Shown: positions 1-10,178, numbered from the stretch's first letter. The stretch: 64,000 bases of DNA from Branchinecta lynchi (GCA_023053575.1 JAKZAP010000016.1:22090030-22154029), one strand, 5' to 3'. Notes: generated by a model from the letters alone, not told the origin. Numbers and translations: made by a program.

Positions 1-187
1 CCACTTATCGACCCTTGTAAATGTTACCTGCACAATTGTCTTCGACTGTGGAAGCAGGACACTTGCTATCTATTTTGCCATCGTTGATGCCATCTGTATC
101 TGTCTTGCCAGTATCTGCAGCAGTTCAGCCACCATACTGAATGATATTAGTGAAGAAGCTTCAGTCAACCGAATGACCAATTTGTCA
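1..187. other. unassigned left edge
   Basis: No convincing gene. It runs directly into a non-LTR reverse transcriptase relic and may be more of the same element, but the reading frame is not recognisable here. Confidence 0.3.
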
Positions 188-1219
188 ACCAAGAAAAATC
201 AGCCGTTCTAACTGTATCTTTTCTCAAGTCCAATCCAACTTTCCAACCTGACCTACTTGATCACAGCAGAGTGGAGGAGCTCAAACTTTAGGTGTTCATC
301 TAACTTCAGATCTCAAATGGGATAAGCAAGTACAATCTATGCTGAAAAGAGAAAATATGTGCATAAGATCCCTCAAAATGCTTTCCCGACATGACACCCA
401 GAAACACCACCTCCTTCGCATTTACCTTAAATTGTGTTCATTCGCCCTTCCCTTGGATACTGCTGTCCGGAGCAGTCGAAACGCCTCGAGAGGATCCAGT
501 ACAGGTCTTTACTAATAGTATAAGAATCTCCCGAAATCCCGTGGTCTCGCATCTTTATCAAACCGCAGACACCAACTTTCTTTGGTGACAGTTTGGTAAC
601 AGCTACTGGAAGACCCCAACCATCGGCACATCCTTCCCCCTCCCCACATTCCCGACCGCATAAGGCCATTGAGAATCTCAGCACAACCAGTTCCTAAGAT
701 CCAATCCATTCAAGCAATTTATGCGCAGTACGAAAGAAGTTTTGTCCCCTCCTTTGTGAGTTTTTTCAACGCGAAATTTTCATTCTTTTCCTCTTTTTTT
801 GTGTTAATTATTGAAGTTTAACGCTTTAATTTGTTGCAATTCTTGTTCTTCTGTAATTGTACCGTGTTCTTCAAAACTGTGCTAACTGAAAAAATTTGAA
901 AACTGAGTTAACTATACCATTGGAAAGAACATAACTGATTTGGTATTCTTTTAAATTGATGACGACATGAGCATCATCTAACAGGTAGATTATTTTTAAT
1001 TTTCTGAGTTCCTACTTTCTTCATGCAAATAACATACACAAAACTTGGCCCAAAATTTAGGAAAATAAAGTTAGCACAGTTTTGAAGAACACGGTACAAT
1101 TATCGAATATTTGACTATATATAAGCACAACTGTATATAGTTTTGACGAGAGAACAAATATTCGTTTTTTTATTAAGACCGTAGAACGTTTTTCGAATAA
1201 TAAAGATTGATTGATTGAA
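188..1219 (+). pseudogene. non-LTR retrotransposon 3' part (RT C-terminus and 3' UTR), decayed
   Basis: From about 188 to 780 the plus strand reads, across stops and a one-base deletion near 288, as the C-terminal part of a LINE reverse transcriptase. The diagnostic pieces are NQEKSAVLTVSF, then LGVHLTSDLKWDKQV at 289-333, then the terminal FVPSFVSFFNAKF near 740-775. The 3' UTR ends at about 1205-1219 in AATAAAGATTGATTGATTG, a short-repeat tail typical of CR1-like LINEs. A separate TIR element (859-1097) has inserted into the 3' UTR. The copy is 5'-truncated and cannot encode protein. Confidence 0.7.
859..1097. mobile_element. MITE inserted in the LINE 3' UTR
   Basis: Ends are near-perfect inverted repeats of about 30 bp: GTACCGTGTTCTTCAAAACT on the left and its reverse complement at 1072-1097. 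AATT lies on both sides and could be the target duplication. About 180 bp of non-coding sequence lies between. It splits the LINE tail, so it is younger than that LINE. Confidence 0.7.
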
Positions 1220-1274
1220 ACCCTTGATTATGTCAGCTACAGTATTTTCTTGTGGCTAATTCAAGAACAATTTA

Positions 1275-1670
1275 CAAGAGTTTTGTTTTTGCAGATACCA
1301 TGGTATCTGATACCACGGCATAAGTCGTTTTCGCAGTTATCGTGGTATCTGATAGCACGGTCAGAGGTGTTTTTTGCAGTCATCGTGTTATCTGGCCAGT
1401 CATCGTGGTATCTGAAATTCAGATACCACGGTCTGACCGTGGTAACTGATTGTGGTATCTGAAAAAGTAGTCCCACTTTCGCCCACACCAAATATAGAGC
1501 CTAGGATGTTGTCAAGTTAGTTGGAAAGAAGCTTGGAACTTGGCGCAGTGATGTGACTGAATACCAGTTTTTTCTTTGGGTTGACTTCGAAAAGTGCAAT
1601 TTCGGCAATTGTCGTTTTCGCATAGCAACCATGGCAGCAGATACCACGGTAACAACGAAAATGACGAAAA
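1275..1670. mobile_element. ATACCACGG-type inverted-repeat element, copy 1
   Basis: Contains many direct and inverted copies of a 16-17 bp motif (AGATACCACGATAACTG and variants). It shares a central block with 55040-55415, there in the opposite orientation, including GTGATGTGACTGAATA and CGAAAAGTGCAATTTCGGCA. No coding capacity. Both copies have termini with ATACCATGGTAT palindromes. Confidence 0.65.
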
Positions 1671-2345
1671 GCAACTAAAGTTTCCAAGAAAAAAATAATG
1701 GTGCTCAGAAGGTGAAAAAATTTGCAAGTCATCCGCTTATTAATGCGTCGGTGTCTGCGTATTTTCTGGAGATCCTTGTTTAGTAATACTTTTACATTGT
1801 ATGTACAAATGTCAAGTGGAAAACAAGTATATAAACTTTAGGATAATACAAAAAAAATCTAGCCCCCCCCCCCCCTGGATACCCTTTTCTGTCCCGATAG
1901 GCCTACTCAACACTCAGAAAGTGTTGCTCCCGGCTATAGCCATTTCTTAAAGAAAGTGCAGAGATTTAATAGTTTGTCAGTTTTCGTTTTATCTTGTATT
2001 TAACTGGTTTATTTTGTGTGTTAGTTTACGCTTCGATATAACTCATTGATCTCGTTTTTGTTCGATTTTTAATTTGGTGATATTTATTTCCCATCCAACT
2101 GAAAACAATACATTTATGAAGCGATATAACTCTTTGATCTCGCTTTTGTTCGATATTTAATTTGGTGATATTAATTATTAAAAGATTTTATTAAAGGATC
2201 AAAACCGTCCAACTGAAAGCAGTACATTTATGAAGCAACCGGTGGTATGTCCGATCTTTCCTGCTTATATGGATTGTTCCTACATCTGTAATGCACACTC
2301 TGAAGTTGTTTTACCTCGATCATGCACCTGAAGATCGAGGCGAAC
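1671..2345. other. intergenic, with a short tandem duplication
   Basis: No gene seen. About 2033-2236 holds two diverged copies of an ~88-bp unit beginning CGATATAACTC and ending near ATTTATGAAGC. There is a C homopolymer at 1863-1875. Confidence 0.5.
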
Positions 2346-2354
2346 TTAAAAATC

Positions 2355-2500
2355 TATGCTTGGGACGTTTTGCCGTGGGGACGTTTTGTCACGGGGACGT
2401 TTTGCCGTGGGGATGTTTTGTCACGGGGACGTTTTGACACGGGGATGTTTCCGCCGTGTACGTTTCGTCAGGGGACGTTTTGTCATGTGGACGTTTCGTA
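2355..2500. repeat. GGGGACGTTTTG minisatellite
   Basis: Seven or eight tandem copies of an ~18-bp unit, GGGGACGTTTTGTCAC and variants, degenerating rightward. Any short ORF crossing it is a by-product of the repeat. Confidence 0.85.
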
Positions 2501-3384
2501 GGTAAGCTATGCTGTACATCATTATTAATTATTGTTTCTACTTTTCCGTGAAAAAAAAAAAAGAGAATTAGACATGATTGGACTGAGGCACCAAGATTAA
2601 TTTTCTGATTTACCCAGAGAGTAGTCAGTTTACGTACAATGAGCACAATGGACACTCCTAATGCTTTACTTTGTATTAAATGCTTCACAAATAAACATTT
2701 CCGACTTACTTTAGAAGGCGCTACGAAAATCGGCCGTTTTCTTGTTATCCCTTGTCTTTACCTCTCTGGCATTTCGGCGATCCAAATCTTGGGAGCTGGG
2801 ATATCGTGGCAGGAAATTCAAAAACTCCCGGCAATGCTTGATAGAAAAGGATATATTTGAGATGCAGTTTACCTTATTATTCTAGTGTTTCAACAGAAGT
2901 TCAATGGCTCAAAGTGCCTATTAAAACTTTTTCTTTGTGGAATAGTGTTGTGAACCTTGACTAACTTGCTTTATAAAATGTACCAGAATATGCAATAAGC
3001 TTATAAAAAATGACAAAACTACAAAAATCATTAAAAAACAAATAACCTATTCAAATCTGAATTATAAGCTGCTTTATGCATAAAATAAAGATCTACTAAG
3101 CATTATAAGAAACATCCCTTTTATCTTTGTCCAAGCTAGTAAATTGAGCATGTACTGGCCCAAGAAATTACGCTTTGAAATATCACAGAGAGGAAACTGT
3201 TGAAAAAGCTGCTGATCTAGGGAGTAAGCATTGTTCCTTGGTTGTTACAGAGTGGGATTGGGGTAGTTTGATGTACCCATTGAACTTTAACAGTCCAGTT
3301 TGCAGTCGGCTTTCAGCGTTTATTCATCATCAGTATTAGATTAGAATGAAGAAATTTTAAATACACTATGTGATGCCAAGAGCA
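2501..3384. other. intergenic, nothing recognised
   Basis: AT-rich sequence with no coding similarity that I can support. The 73-aa open frame at 2639-2860 has no recognisable motif. Confidence 0.4.
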
Positions 3385-3890
3385 ATGCTTCCACTCCTGC
3401 TGTCTTTCAAAGTAGAATACTGTATTTCAAACCATTCTACATTTAAATTTTCTAATCTGCTGTATCTTTATTTCTACCGTTTTTGGCCTTTCAGTATTTT
3501 AGTTCTACTCTGTTCTGTCTTTCAGGCGGATTACCAAGCAGAAAATCTATTCATCTTAAAAAAATTTGTCTGCGACACACTGTTTTTTGTACAGCAATCT
3601 GGTCGATTTTTTACCACGAAAGACTTCGATTTTCGAAATGCTTCCACTCCTGCTGTCTTTCAAAGTAGAATACTGTATTTCAAACCATTCTACATTTAAA
3701 TTTTCTAATCTGCTGTATCTTTATTTCTACCGTTTTTGGCCTTTCAGTATTTTAGTTCTACTCTGTTCTGTCTTTCAGGCGGATTACCAAGCAGAAAATC
3801 TATTCATCTTAAAAAAATTTGTCTGCGACACACTGTTTTTTGTACAGCAATCTGGTCGATTTTTTACCACGAAAGACTTCGATTTTCGAA
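3385..3890. repeat. 253-bp tandem duplication
   Basis: Two adjacent, almost identical 253-bp units start at 3385 and 3638, both with ATGCTTCCACTCC. Because 253 is not a multiple of three, the frame changes from copy to copy, which argues against the overlapping ORFs being genes. The near-identity implies a recent duplication. Confidence 0.9.
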
Positions 3891-3982
3891 ATTTTTGCCT
3901 GCGGCATAAAGTTTTGAAACAGTCTGTGTTAAAACTTGTATGTATTTAAGTAGAAAAATAAATTTCCATTTTTTTTTTTATA

Positions 3983-4122
3983 AATAATGCATACAACGGG
4001 TACGTCAGCTACGATGCTTTAGCAGCGATGAAGATTGACAGCCCGACGAGGACCCTTGCCAAGAAGGGCCGAAATATCGCTGCCAAAGCATCGTAGCTGA
4101 CGTACTCGTTGTATGCATTATT
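3983..4122. mobile_element. ACGTCAGC-type MITE, intact copy
   Basis: A 140-bp hairpin element with ~47-bp terminal inverted repeats (AATAATGCATACAACGGGTA on the left, mirrored at the right). The short core contains GACCCTTGCCAAGAAGGGCC. It is a reference copy for the family found at 6918-7076/21692-21720, 34798-34987, 62808-63000 and as fragments near 36390 and 38283. Confidence 0.85.
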
Positions 4123-4475
4123 TTAATATATTTTTCGAAGTCAGTTTCGGCTCAAGGAATTTTTTTTTTTTTTTTTTTTTTTTACTAGAAAATAGTATTT
4201 TTTCGGAATTATTGGAATAATAGCTGTATTTGGGGAGAAAATTTAAAGATGGTAAAAGTCTTTGCCAGTGACCCACAATATAAATATAATGTGGCTGTAT
4301 GTTAGAAACTCTGTATTTTAGCAGACGAAAATATAAGTTTTTACTTTTTTAATTTATTCCTGAAGGGGGGGGGGGGTTGAAAGTAAAAGGCTCATTAAGC
4401 ATTTACTTGTGAATGGGACTGGAAATTAACAGAAAATTTTACTTTTATCTACTGTTTTGGAGGTCTACTACTTTT
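4123..4475. other. intergenic with homopolymer tracts
   Basis: Nothing coding. A T tract at 4161-4183 and a G tract at about 4367-4376 are the only notable features. Confidence 0.5.
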
Positions 4476-6065
4476 GGGATCCCATAACAATGACTTCGTA
4501 AAAGTTGTCCGTCTCTCCGTCTGTTAGCACGATAACTCTCGAAGTGGTTGAGATATTTCGTTCAAATTTGAGATAAAGACTCTTTGGGTCAAAGTACAGG
4601 TCAGTTTCGAAGATGGGGTTTGTAGCCCTATATTTAGGGGTGGGGAGGGGGGTCAAATTAATGGACAAAACAAATATTTTAAAATCTAATAAGATAGTCG
4701 ATTCAGAGATAAGGAGACATGCTGAATCCGAATATGAAGATTATTTTCTCGCCGGAGAAGTAGATCACCGTGAATCCGGCAGAAACCGGAAACTTAGGGC
4801 TAAGGAGACACGCTGAACACGTATTAAAAAAAAAAGAAGAAATCGCCGGACAAGTTGTTCGCCTGGAATCCGGTACAAAACAGAAAATGTGTATAACATA
4901 AAAGTTGTATTTGAACTTGATTAGATGTTCGATTCAGGGGTGAGAAGACATGCTGCATCCGCATATAGCAATTATTTTCTACCCGGACATATAGTTCGCC
5001 CGGAATCCGGCTGAAAAGTTTTGAAAAAGTAAAGTTTTGTCTGAAGTTGATTAGAGGATCGATGTAGTGGTAAGAAGGCATGCTGAACCTATATATGTAA
5101 ATATTCCACACCGGACAAATAGTTCGGACTCCGGCCAAAACCTGAATATTCGTTAAAAGTCTGAGGCTGAGAAAAAGTGTTATCTGAAGTTGGCTAGAGG
5201 TTCGATATAGGGGTAAGACTGAGATATTCTGTTTTTGAGCTTTTTTTACGAACAAGAAGCTCGCCAAGAACCCTGGCAGAAGCAGGAAAATATGTGAGAA
5301 GTAAGGAAGCTGGAAGTTTTGTCAATTTCGTCAAAGTATACACGAAGTATAGGAGTAATCCAGTGGTCTGCCAAGTACTTCTAATTTTTACTTAAGTATA
5401 AGTACCAAGCACACCAGGAAATGTTTACTTAAGTATAAGTGTTAAGTACGGTACTTTACAAAAATGTACTTAAGTAATAAGTATTTTTATGAAAGTACTT
5501 CAGTACTTAAGTACTCACGTATTTGGATATTACTTCAGTACTTAAGTTCTCAAGCATTTAGGTAGGCTTGTTACGGTAGGCTTAAAAAAAATCCCTGATT
5601 AAAAAAAAACATGGACCAAACAGCACATAGTTCAGATGTAAGGGGATATGACAAGTCAGGTTTTGAGAATCCCTAAACGCAGTGACGGGACACCTATATA
5701 ACTTCGTAAGTGTGTCTGTCTATCTGTTAATATAAGAACTCGAATGAGTTAGGTACTTCTGTTTTTTTTTTTTACTTAAGTACGAGTATTAAGTACTTCT
5801 GAAGTTTTTGCTTAAGTAGAGTATAAGTATCCACAAATTTTACTTAAGCAATTACTTAAGTACTTTTACTTAAGTATTTAGCAACACTGGAGTAAACACA
5901 CACGCTGAATCCATATCTGAACTTGGTCTTCTCAGGTGGTCAGCCGTTCACCTTAATCTGTTTATAAAATTTCAACAGTTAACATTATCAAGAAGTTTAG
6001 CGAAGACCGGATATTTATCTACAAGTTCTAATATTCTGGATCAGATATGATATTTTTGGGATCCC
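4476..6065. repeat. GGGATCCC-bounded repeat family, copy A
   Basis: Bounded on both sides by TTTTGGGATCCC and carrying the same internal sequence as 45089-46316. That sequence is a leader with CCGTCTGTTAGCACGATAAC followed by degenerate ~130-bp tandem units (pattern: CGGAATCCGGC, AAACCGGAAA, GTTGATTAGA, TTCGAT, AGGGGTAAGAAGACATGCTG). The hAT MITE at 5361-5889 interrupts it. No ORF is conserved between the copies. Confidence 0.75.
5361..5889. mobile_element. hAT-type MITE rich in TACTTAAGTA
   Basis: Starts CAGTGGTCTGCC and ends GCAACACTG, a CAGTG terminus typical of hAT elements. Flanking 8-mers are GAGTAATC (5353-5360) and GAGTAAAC (5890-5897), a 7/8 match to an 8-bp target duplication. The inside is almost entirely ACTTAAGTA-type low-complexity sequence. 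The undisturbed relative at 45089-46316 lacks it, which supports a nested insertion. Confidence 0.75.
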
Positions 6066-6099
6066 GTTAAAACCTTTGTTCTTATTTGCAGATAATAGT

Positions 6100-6800
6100 G
6101 GAAGCACTGGCCAAGAGTCCCTCACTGTTTCCGGTACCCTTTCGGCAAAGATAGAGAATCACTGGCACATTTTGGTCCTTCAGCTTGCGATGGTTGTTAA
6201 GCCCTTATATGTTTAATTATACGTTCACCTCATATTTTTCAGTTACCGTTTGACTAGCCCCGTTCAAAACCTTCGCAGCAACTTGTATCGATTGAATACT
6301 TTGCATCTGTTCTTTCTTTTTTTACTTTACCCGCCGCATCTGATTGCAAGCTTCCGTCGATTCTGAACTAGTTTTGCCCTCATCAACATTCGCCAAAGTC
6401 GGCTTCTTTTTAATTAATCTCCGGGTTTTATTCCCTCTGCTTAATTACTTTCAGTGACCTTGTCGACTTCGAACTAATAGGCGGGTCTGAATCTTTGCGC
6501 GTGGTGACGGATTTTGTAGGCGAACTGACGTTTATGTCAACTGACGACAAGCCAACTGACGTGTAGAGGAACTGACGTGTAAAGGAACTGACGTGTAGAT
6601 GAACTGACGTGTTGCGAAATGACGGATTTCTAAAATAGGCGAATTGATGACGAGCGAACTGACGTTTGTGTCAACTTTAGGCGAACTGACGTGTAGTAGA
6701 ACTGACGTGTTGACGAACTGTCGGATTTTTTGTTTAGGCGAACTGACGTTCATGCGAACTGACGTGTTGAGGTAGTGATAGCGACCCCTTTAAATGATGG
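6100..6800. repeat. left arm of a large inverted-repeat element
   Basis: Positions 6100-6480 match the reverse complement of about 22140-22520 over several hundred bases at moderate divergence; shared blocks include CCCTCACTGTTTCCGG, CATCTGTTCTTTCTTT and the ACTAATAG block. Next comes a TGACGT array at about 6520-6770, then GGTAGTGATAGCGACCCC, which is also mirrored on the right (near 21725-21745). Together with 21721-22520 it forms a transposon-like inverted pair around the MITE and the Polinton. Confidence 0.7.
6520..6770. repeat. TGACGT array 1
   Basis: About ten exact TGACGT cores, spaced mostly 16-18 bp apart, in units such as GAACTGACGTGTAGAGG, with a few decayed units. The mirror-image array is at 21739-22110. 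TGACGT is the half-site bound by CREB/ATF factors, but it could equally be a transposase-binding subterminal repeat. Confidence 0.85.
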
Positions 6801-6917
6801 CTTGGGTAACCTGTCCAGACTGAAAAAATAAATTATCAGCGTGCCATGCTAAACACAGCGTCTTCGATGCAGAAACATTGTTTCTCAAAGAGTCTGACTT
6901 AGGTTACACAAGTATAT

Positions 6918-7076
6918 TTGACACTACAAAACGGATACGTTAGCTACATTTCGGCCCTTCTTGGCAAGGGTCCTCTTCAGGTTCAAGCTGGAAAATGAAC
7001 ATGTAGAAAAAGAACTAAATCCTTGCTTAAGACCCTTGCTAAAAAGGGACGGAATATAGCTCTAATAAAATGTAGT
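6918..7076. mobile_element. ACGTCAGC-type MITE, left part (split by the Polinton)
   Basis: Begins TTGACACTACAAAACGGATA and contains the family core CGGCCCTTCTTGGCAAGGGTC. Its missing right end resumes on the far side of the Polinton at 21692-21720 (GACGTAGCC through GTAGTGTCAA). Joined, the pieces make a ~188-bp element, so the Polinton landed inside the right arm of this MITE. Confidence 0.8.
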
Positions 7077-7662
7077 AGTAGTATAAGATCGCCGCTCCCA
7101 CTCCACCCTCCCCCCAATTTCAAAACCCCATTTTAACATCAATTTCTTAAATTTTAACATCCTTTTTACCAAATTATCCCCCTTTTTAAGAACATTTTTA
7201 TTTTCTTACTTCCAAAATAAAGGATACAAGAAATGAGAATATTACCCTTTACTACATATAAAATACTACAATATACGCTACTTCTTTTTTTTTTACATTT
7301 TTCATTTTTTATTCAAATATTACTGAGTAAACAGTTCTAAATCCACATATGTTTCTTTGTTCTTGTTTTCGCGTACAATAGGCTGCAAAACCAGATTTTT
7401 CTTTAAAAGTAATTCGTTAGCAATGGCATTATATTTCTGAGTTATAAACAAATCACAGGGTTTGTCATTATGATTAATAACTACAACCAACTTATCACCG
7501 TATTTTGTCTTAGCAATTCTCATTTTAACAATAGTATATTTCAATCCTAGAACTAGTTCTTCTTTCCTGATTGTCTCATTGTATTTATTCATTCTGATTG
7601 TATTCAAGACTTCCTTTGTGGACTCCATTTATTAGGGGATGATTTTATTAAATAAAAATCCA
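7077..7662. repeat. Polinton left TIR (586 bp)
   Basis: Mirrors 21106-21691 with equal length and no gap I could see. It begins AGTAGTATAAGATCGCCG and ends four bases beyond the capsid gene's stop codon. It contains an entire 102-aa gene and ~240 bp of non-coding terminal sequence. Confidence 0.95.
7320..7628 (-). CDS. TIR-encoded 102-aa protein, left copy
   Basis: Function not recognised. The 102-residue protein is lysine-rich and acidic in patches (KEVLNTIRMNKY near the start, PIVRENKNKETYVDLELF at the end). It looks like a compact beta-strand-rich fold with no membrane segment. The start is well supported because the ATG is preceded directly by CCCCTAATAA, the start motif shared by this element's genes. 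The right TIR holds a second copy with identical protein sequence, so gene dosage is two per element. The AT-rich mixed-charge composition fits a nucleic-acid-binding or early regulatory protein, but that is only inference. Confidence 0.75.
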   Translation of the reverse strand: MESTKEVLNTIRMNKYNETIRKEELVLGLKYTIVKMRIAKTKYGDKLVVVINHNDKPCDLFITQKYNAIANELLLKKNLVLQPIVRENKNKETYVDLELFTQ

Positions 7663-7665
7663 GAC

Positions 7666-9033
7666 TCACAAACTCACATACATATTTTTATTAATAATAT
7701 CTAATGTAGCTTTTCTTTCATAATATATAACACAGTAAACATTATATGGTACGGGTTGATTATCTTTCAACGTTAAACTTATTTCAATATCAGCAGTTGT
7801 TCCATTATAAATATTTGACTCGTGTTTGGAAACATCGAAACAGAATAGTGGATATACTTCTTTAAATTCTTCTATACTAACAACACTACCAGTATCAAAT
7901 GCTAATTGTTTATAACCCAAATGTATAAACCTATTGTAAAGATTTGAGTATGTACATTTATCATCGCTAAAATCACATTTAAGTGGTTCTTCAGGATACT
8001 TATCCCCATTAATTCTAAGTTCTATGTCTGTTAAATTCATATGATCAAACACCATATTATTCATTAATTGATTGTTATGCTTTTCATTTTTCTGTAGCAT
8101 CACAACTACTTTTGTTGGATTGTTTCTCTCAGAAATAACTTTCCAAGTGTGTTCCTTATTTTGACTAACATCGCTTTTATAAGTATTACATGCTTCCCAC
8201 ATCAGATTATGCTTTCTGTCCTTAGCAAGACCCTTTTCTAAGTTACTCATCATTTCAATACTAGGAGCTACGATAGGGATCTTCCAGGATAAATACTCGA
8301 TGACCACTTTCAAATTAGTATTTCCATTTCTTATAATCATGTTGTTATCATCATTTCTTCTTAGAAATATTTTATGCGATGCACCTCTTAAGAATCGTTT
8401 GTTTCCTTTTAAGAATCCAAACAGTTCTGATAATGGTAAATACATATTTACTAATTTACTGCTCTTTGTTCTGTTATATCTTTTTTCAAATCCTTTATTA
8501 TAATTATCATTATTGGTCAACCTGACTGTTCCACCCCCTGCTGCAGCCCCTGCAGCCCCTGCAGCCCCTGCAGTAAAAGAAGCAACTACAGGATTAATTT
8601 CTTTCCCTTGATTATAATCTTTATACCAGAAATGATTTCTTGCAGCACTTCTAGAATAATCATCAGAGTATTCAATCAACTTTGTAACGGTAGTTGTAAT
8701 ACCAACATGATTAATTTTTTCAACCGATTCATCGTTTATTACATACTCAGCGGTACTGAATAAATTAAATCCATTATTCGTCAAAGTAGCAATATCGGTT
8801 GCAGCTATATTATCTCCATTTTCTTTCACTATTCTTACACTAACATCAAGATAACTTTCACTTGGATAAAACCAGGAATCTAATTTCTTCGTTACGAATT
8901 CAAACTCTGATTTATTAGATACATTCACATTTGTTTCTCGAATTTCTTTAAATTCGTATTTTACCACTGTATCATCCACAAGCGGTTCGTCAAATATATT
9001 CCATTGCGGACTGATAACTTTATTTACTGCCAT
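7666..9033 (-). CDS. major capsid protein (hexon-like, predicted double jelly-roll)
   Basis: A 455-residue protein, first after the left TIR, in the position and size range of adintovirus/Polinton hexon-type capsid proteins. It begins MAVNKVISPQWNIFDEP and has the high beta-strand, Asn/Tyr-rich character of double jelly-roll coats. A Gly/Ala-rich low-complexity loop (about residues 152-168) is encoded by a short GC-rich repeat, GCAGCCCCT, unlike the surrounding AT-rich codons, and is probably a surface loop expansion. Start context is TTATATAAATG. The next gene upstream ends 30 bp away. Assignment rests on gene context, length and general resemblance, not on a catalytic motif. Confidence 0.75.
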   Translation of the reverse strand: MAVNKVISPQWNIFDEPLVDDTVVKYEFKEIRETNVNVSNKSEFEFVTKKLDSWFYPSESYLDVSVRIVKENGDNIAATDIATLTNNGFNLFSTAEYVINDESVEKINHVGITTTVTKLIEYSDDYSRSAARNHFWYKDYNQGKEINPVVASFTAGAAGAAGAAAGGGTVRLTNNDNYNKGFEKRYNRTKSSKLVNMYLPLSELFGFLKGNKRFLRGASHKIFLRRNDDNNMIIRNGNTNLKVVIEYLSWKIPIVAPSIEMMSNLEKGLAKDRKHNLMWEACNTYKSDVSQNKEHTWKVISERNNPTKVVVMLQKNEKHNNQLMNNMVFDHMNLTDIELRINGDKYPEEPLKCDFSDDKCTYSNLYNRFIHLGYKQLAFDTGSVVSIEEFKEVYPLFCFDVSKHESNIYNGTTADIEISLTLKDNQPVPYNVYCVIYYERKATLDIINKNMYVSL

Positions 9034-9063
9034 TTATATAAGAAAGAAATTATTAAATAAAAC

Positions 9064-9420
9064 TTATTTCAGAATCTTTAATCCATTTCCAGTCATTAAC
9101 GCTTTGATCAAGTCCTGACTTCTTTGATTTAAAATCCTTTTATTTGTACCGATAAGATCCTTCATCGATTTTTTGTTTCCAATTACATCAATGAGTTCCT
9201 TCTTGTTTACATTGATCAGATCTTTCCCATATTCTATTGCTCTGTTTTTCAACAACTCAAATCTCGGTTTAATAATATTATTATACATTGACATAGCCCC
9301 ATCTTTTATTTGTTTTGCTGACGTTTGAAATAACTGGGAATTAACAATGTTTTTGAATACACTACCGATTCCACTTCCATACTGCTTTTTATAAAGTAAT
9401 CGCTTATTATTAATCAACAT
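9064..9420 (-). CDS. small virion protein, pVI-like candidate
   Basis: A 118-residue basic protein. Near the N-terminus is a glycine-flanked amphipathic stretch (GSGIGSVFKNIVN, residues 16-28), followed by a long lysine-rich helical region. Small basic proteins with a GSG-type amphipathic segment next to the capsid genes occur in adintoviruses and recall adenovirus pVI or membrane-lytic peptides, so a minor virion protein is the best guess. The ATG follows CCTATAA. It sits 30 bp behind the capsid gene and 32 bp ahead of the penton-like gene in one leftward array. Confidence 0.5.
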   Translation of the reverse strand: MLINNKRLLYKKQYGSGIGSVFKNIVNSQLFQTSAKQIKDGAMSMYNNIIKPRFELLKNRAIEYGKDLINVNKKELIDVIGNKKSMKDLIGTNKRILNQRSQDLIKALMTGNGLKILK

Positions 9421-9452
9421 TTATAGGTAAATAATTTTATTTCACTAATCCT

Positions 9453-10175
9453 TTAAGCTTTTCTTAAATGCAGCACGTATCCAACGTTATCACCATTCAA
9501 ATCGATAGGTCTTCCCAACTGATCAGTAATTGTCATTCTCAAGGAGTAAATAAAGTCTTTTGTGTTAATAGGAAGGTAGATTAATTGTCTAGGATTTTCA
9601 ACAATTTGACAACCCGGTTCTGTATTAGGAACAAATGTCCAAATGACATCTGATTTACTTTTGTTTACGATAGAACTGTTTACAAGAGAGCAGTGAATTT
9701 GTATTTTATCAACGCTTCTTGTTATATTCGGAAGCTTTGTACCTTCATTGATTTTCTTAGATATCTCACTATCCTTCTCAAATCCTAAAATCTGACACAA
9801 GTCACTATTAAATCTAAACATGTATTTTTCTTGTAATATGATGACAAATCTCATAGATGCTGGATTTGATGAAATTACAATAGGACATTTATCTTTTGAG
9901 GTATCAAAATACTGACACAAAAAATAATTCAAACAATCATCGTTATACATCCCATTAGGAATAGTAACATTCATCCATTCTGTTGCATTATTATCTTCAT
10001 CTTTCCTGTATTGAAATGTATTATTTCCAAATTTATCACTTATATTATGCCATGAATACCACAAAGTACACTGATTCAAACCTATTTCATAATCCCAATT
10101 ACGATTCAATTCGATTGGTTGACTAAATGTTATATCAATGATACTTTCATTACCTTCAATATTTAACAACACCAT
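9453..10175 (-). CDS. minor capsid protein (penton-like, predicted single jelly-roll)
   Basis: A 240-residue protein. The N-terminal half has an aromatic-rich strand pattern (NWDYEIGLNQCTLWYSWHNI, residues 25-44). The C-terminus ends with SLRMTITDQLGRPIDLNGDN followed by a Leu/His-rich last strand, a closing signature I associate with Polinton/adintovirus penton-type proteins. It lies between the coiled-coil gene (3 bp away) and the small virion protein. Start context is TTTCTAATAAATG. Expected role: pentameric vertex protein of the icosahedral shell. Confidence 0.7.
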   Translation of the reverse strand: MVLLNIEGNESIIDITFSQPIELNRNWDYEIGLNQCTLWYSWHNISDKFGNNTFQYRKDEDNNATEWMNVTIPNGMYNDDCLNYFLCQYFDTSKDKCPIVISSNPASMRFVIILQEKYMFRFNSDLCQILGFEKDSEISKKINEGTKLPNITRSVDKIQIHCSLVNSSIVNKSKSDVIWTFVPNTEPGCQIVENPRQLIYLPINTKDFIYSLRMTITDQLGRPIDLNGDNVGYVLHLRKA

Positions 10176-10178
10176 TTA

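Noticed and set aside
2355..2500. CRISPR-like array
   Set aside because: Units are contiguous minisatellite copies without unique spacers, in eukaryotic DNA.
6520..6770. CRISPR-like array (TGACGT units)
   Set aside because: Period of only ~17 bp, spacers are degenerate unit remnants, and the arrays belong to an inverted-repeat transposon.
7071..7076. 6-bp target duplication of the Polinton
   Set aside because: Flanks TGTAGT and GACGTA do not match, and shifting the borders within the AGT repeats does not rescue it.
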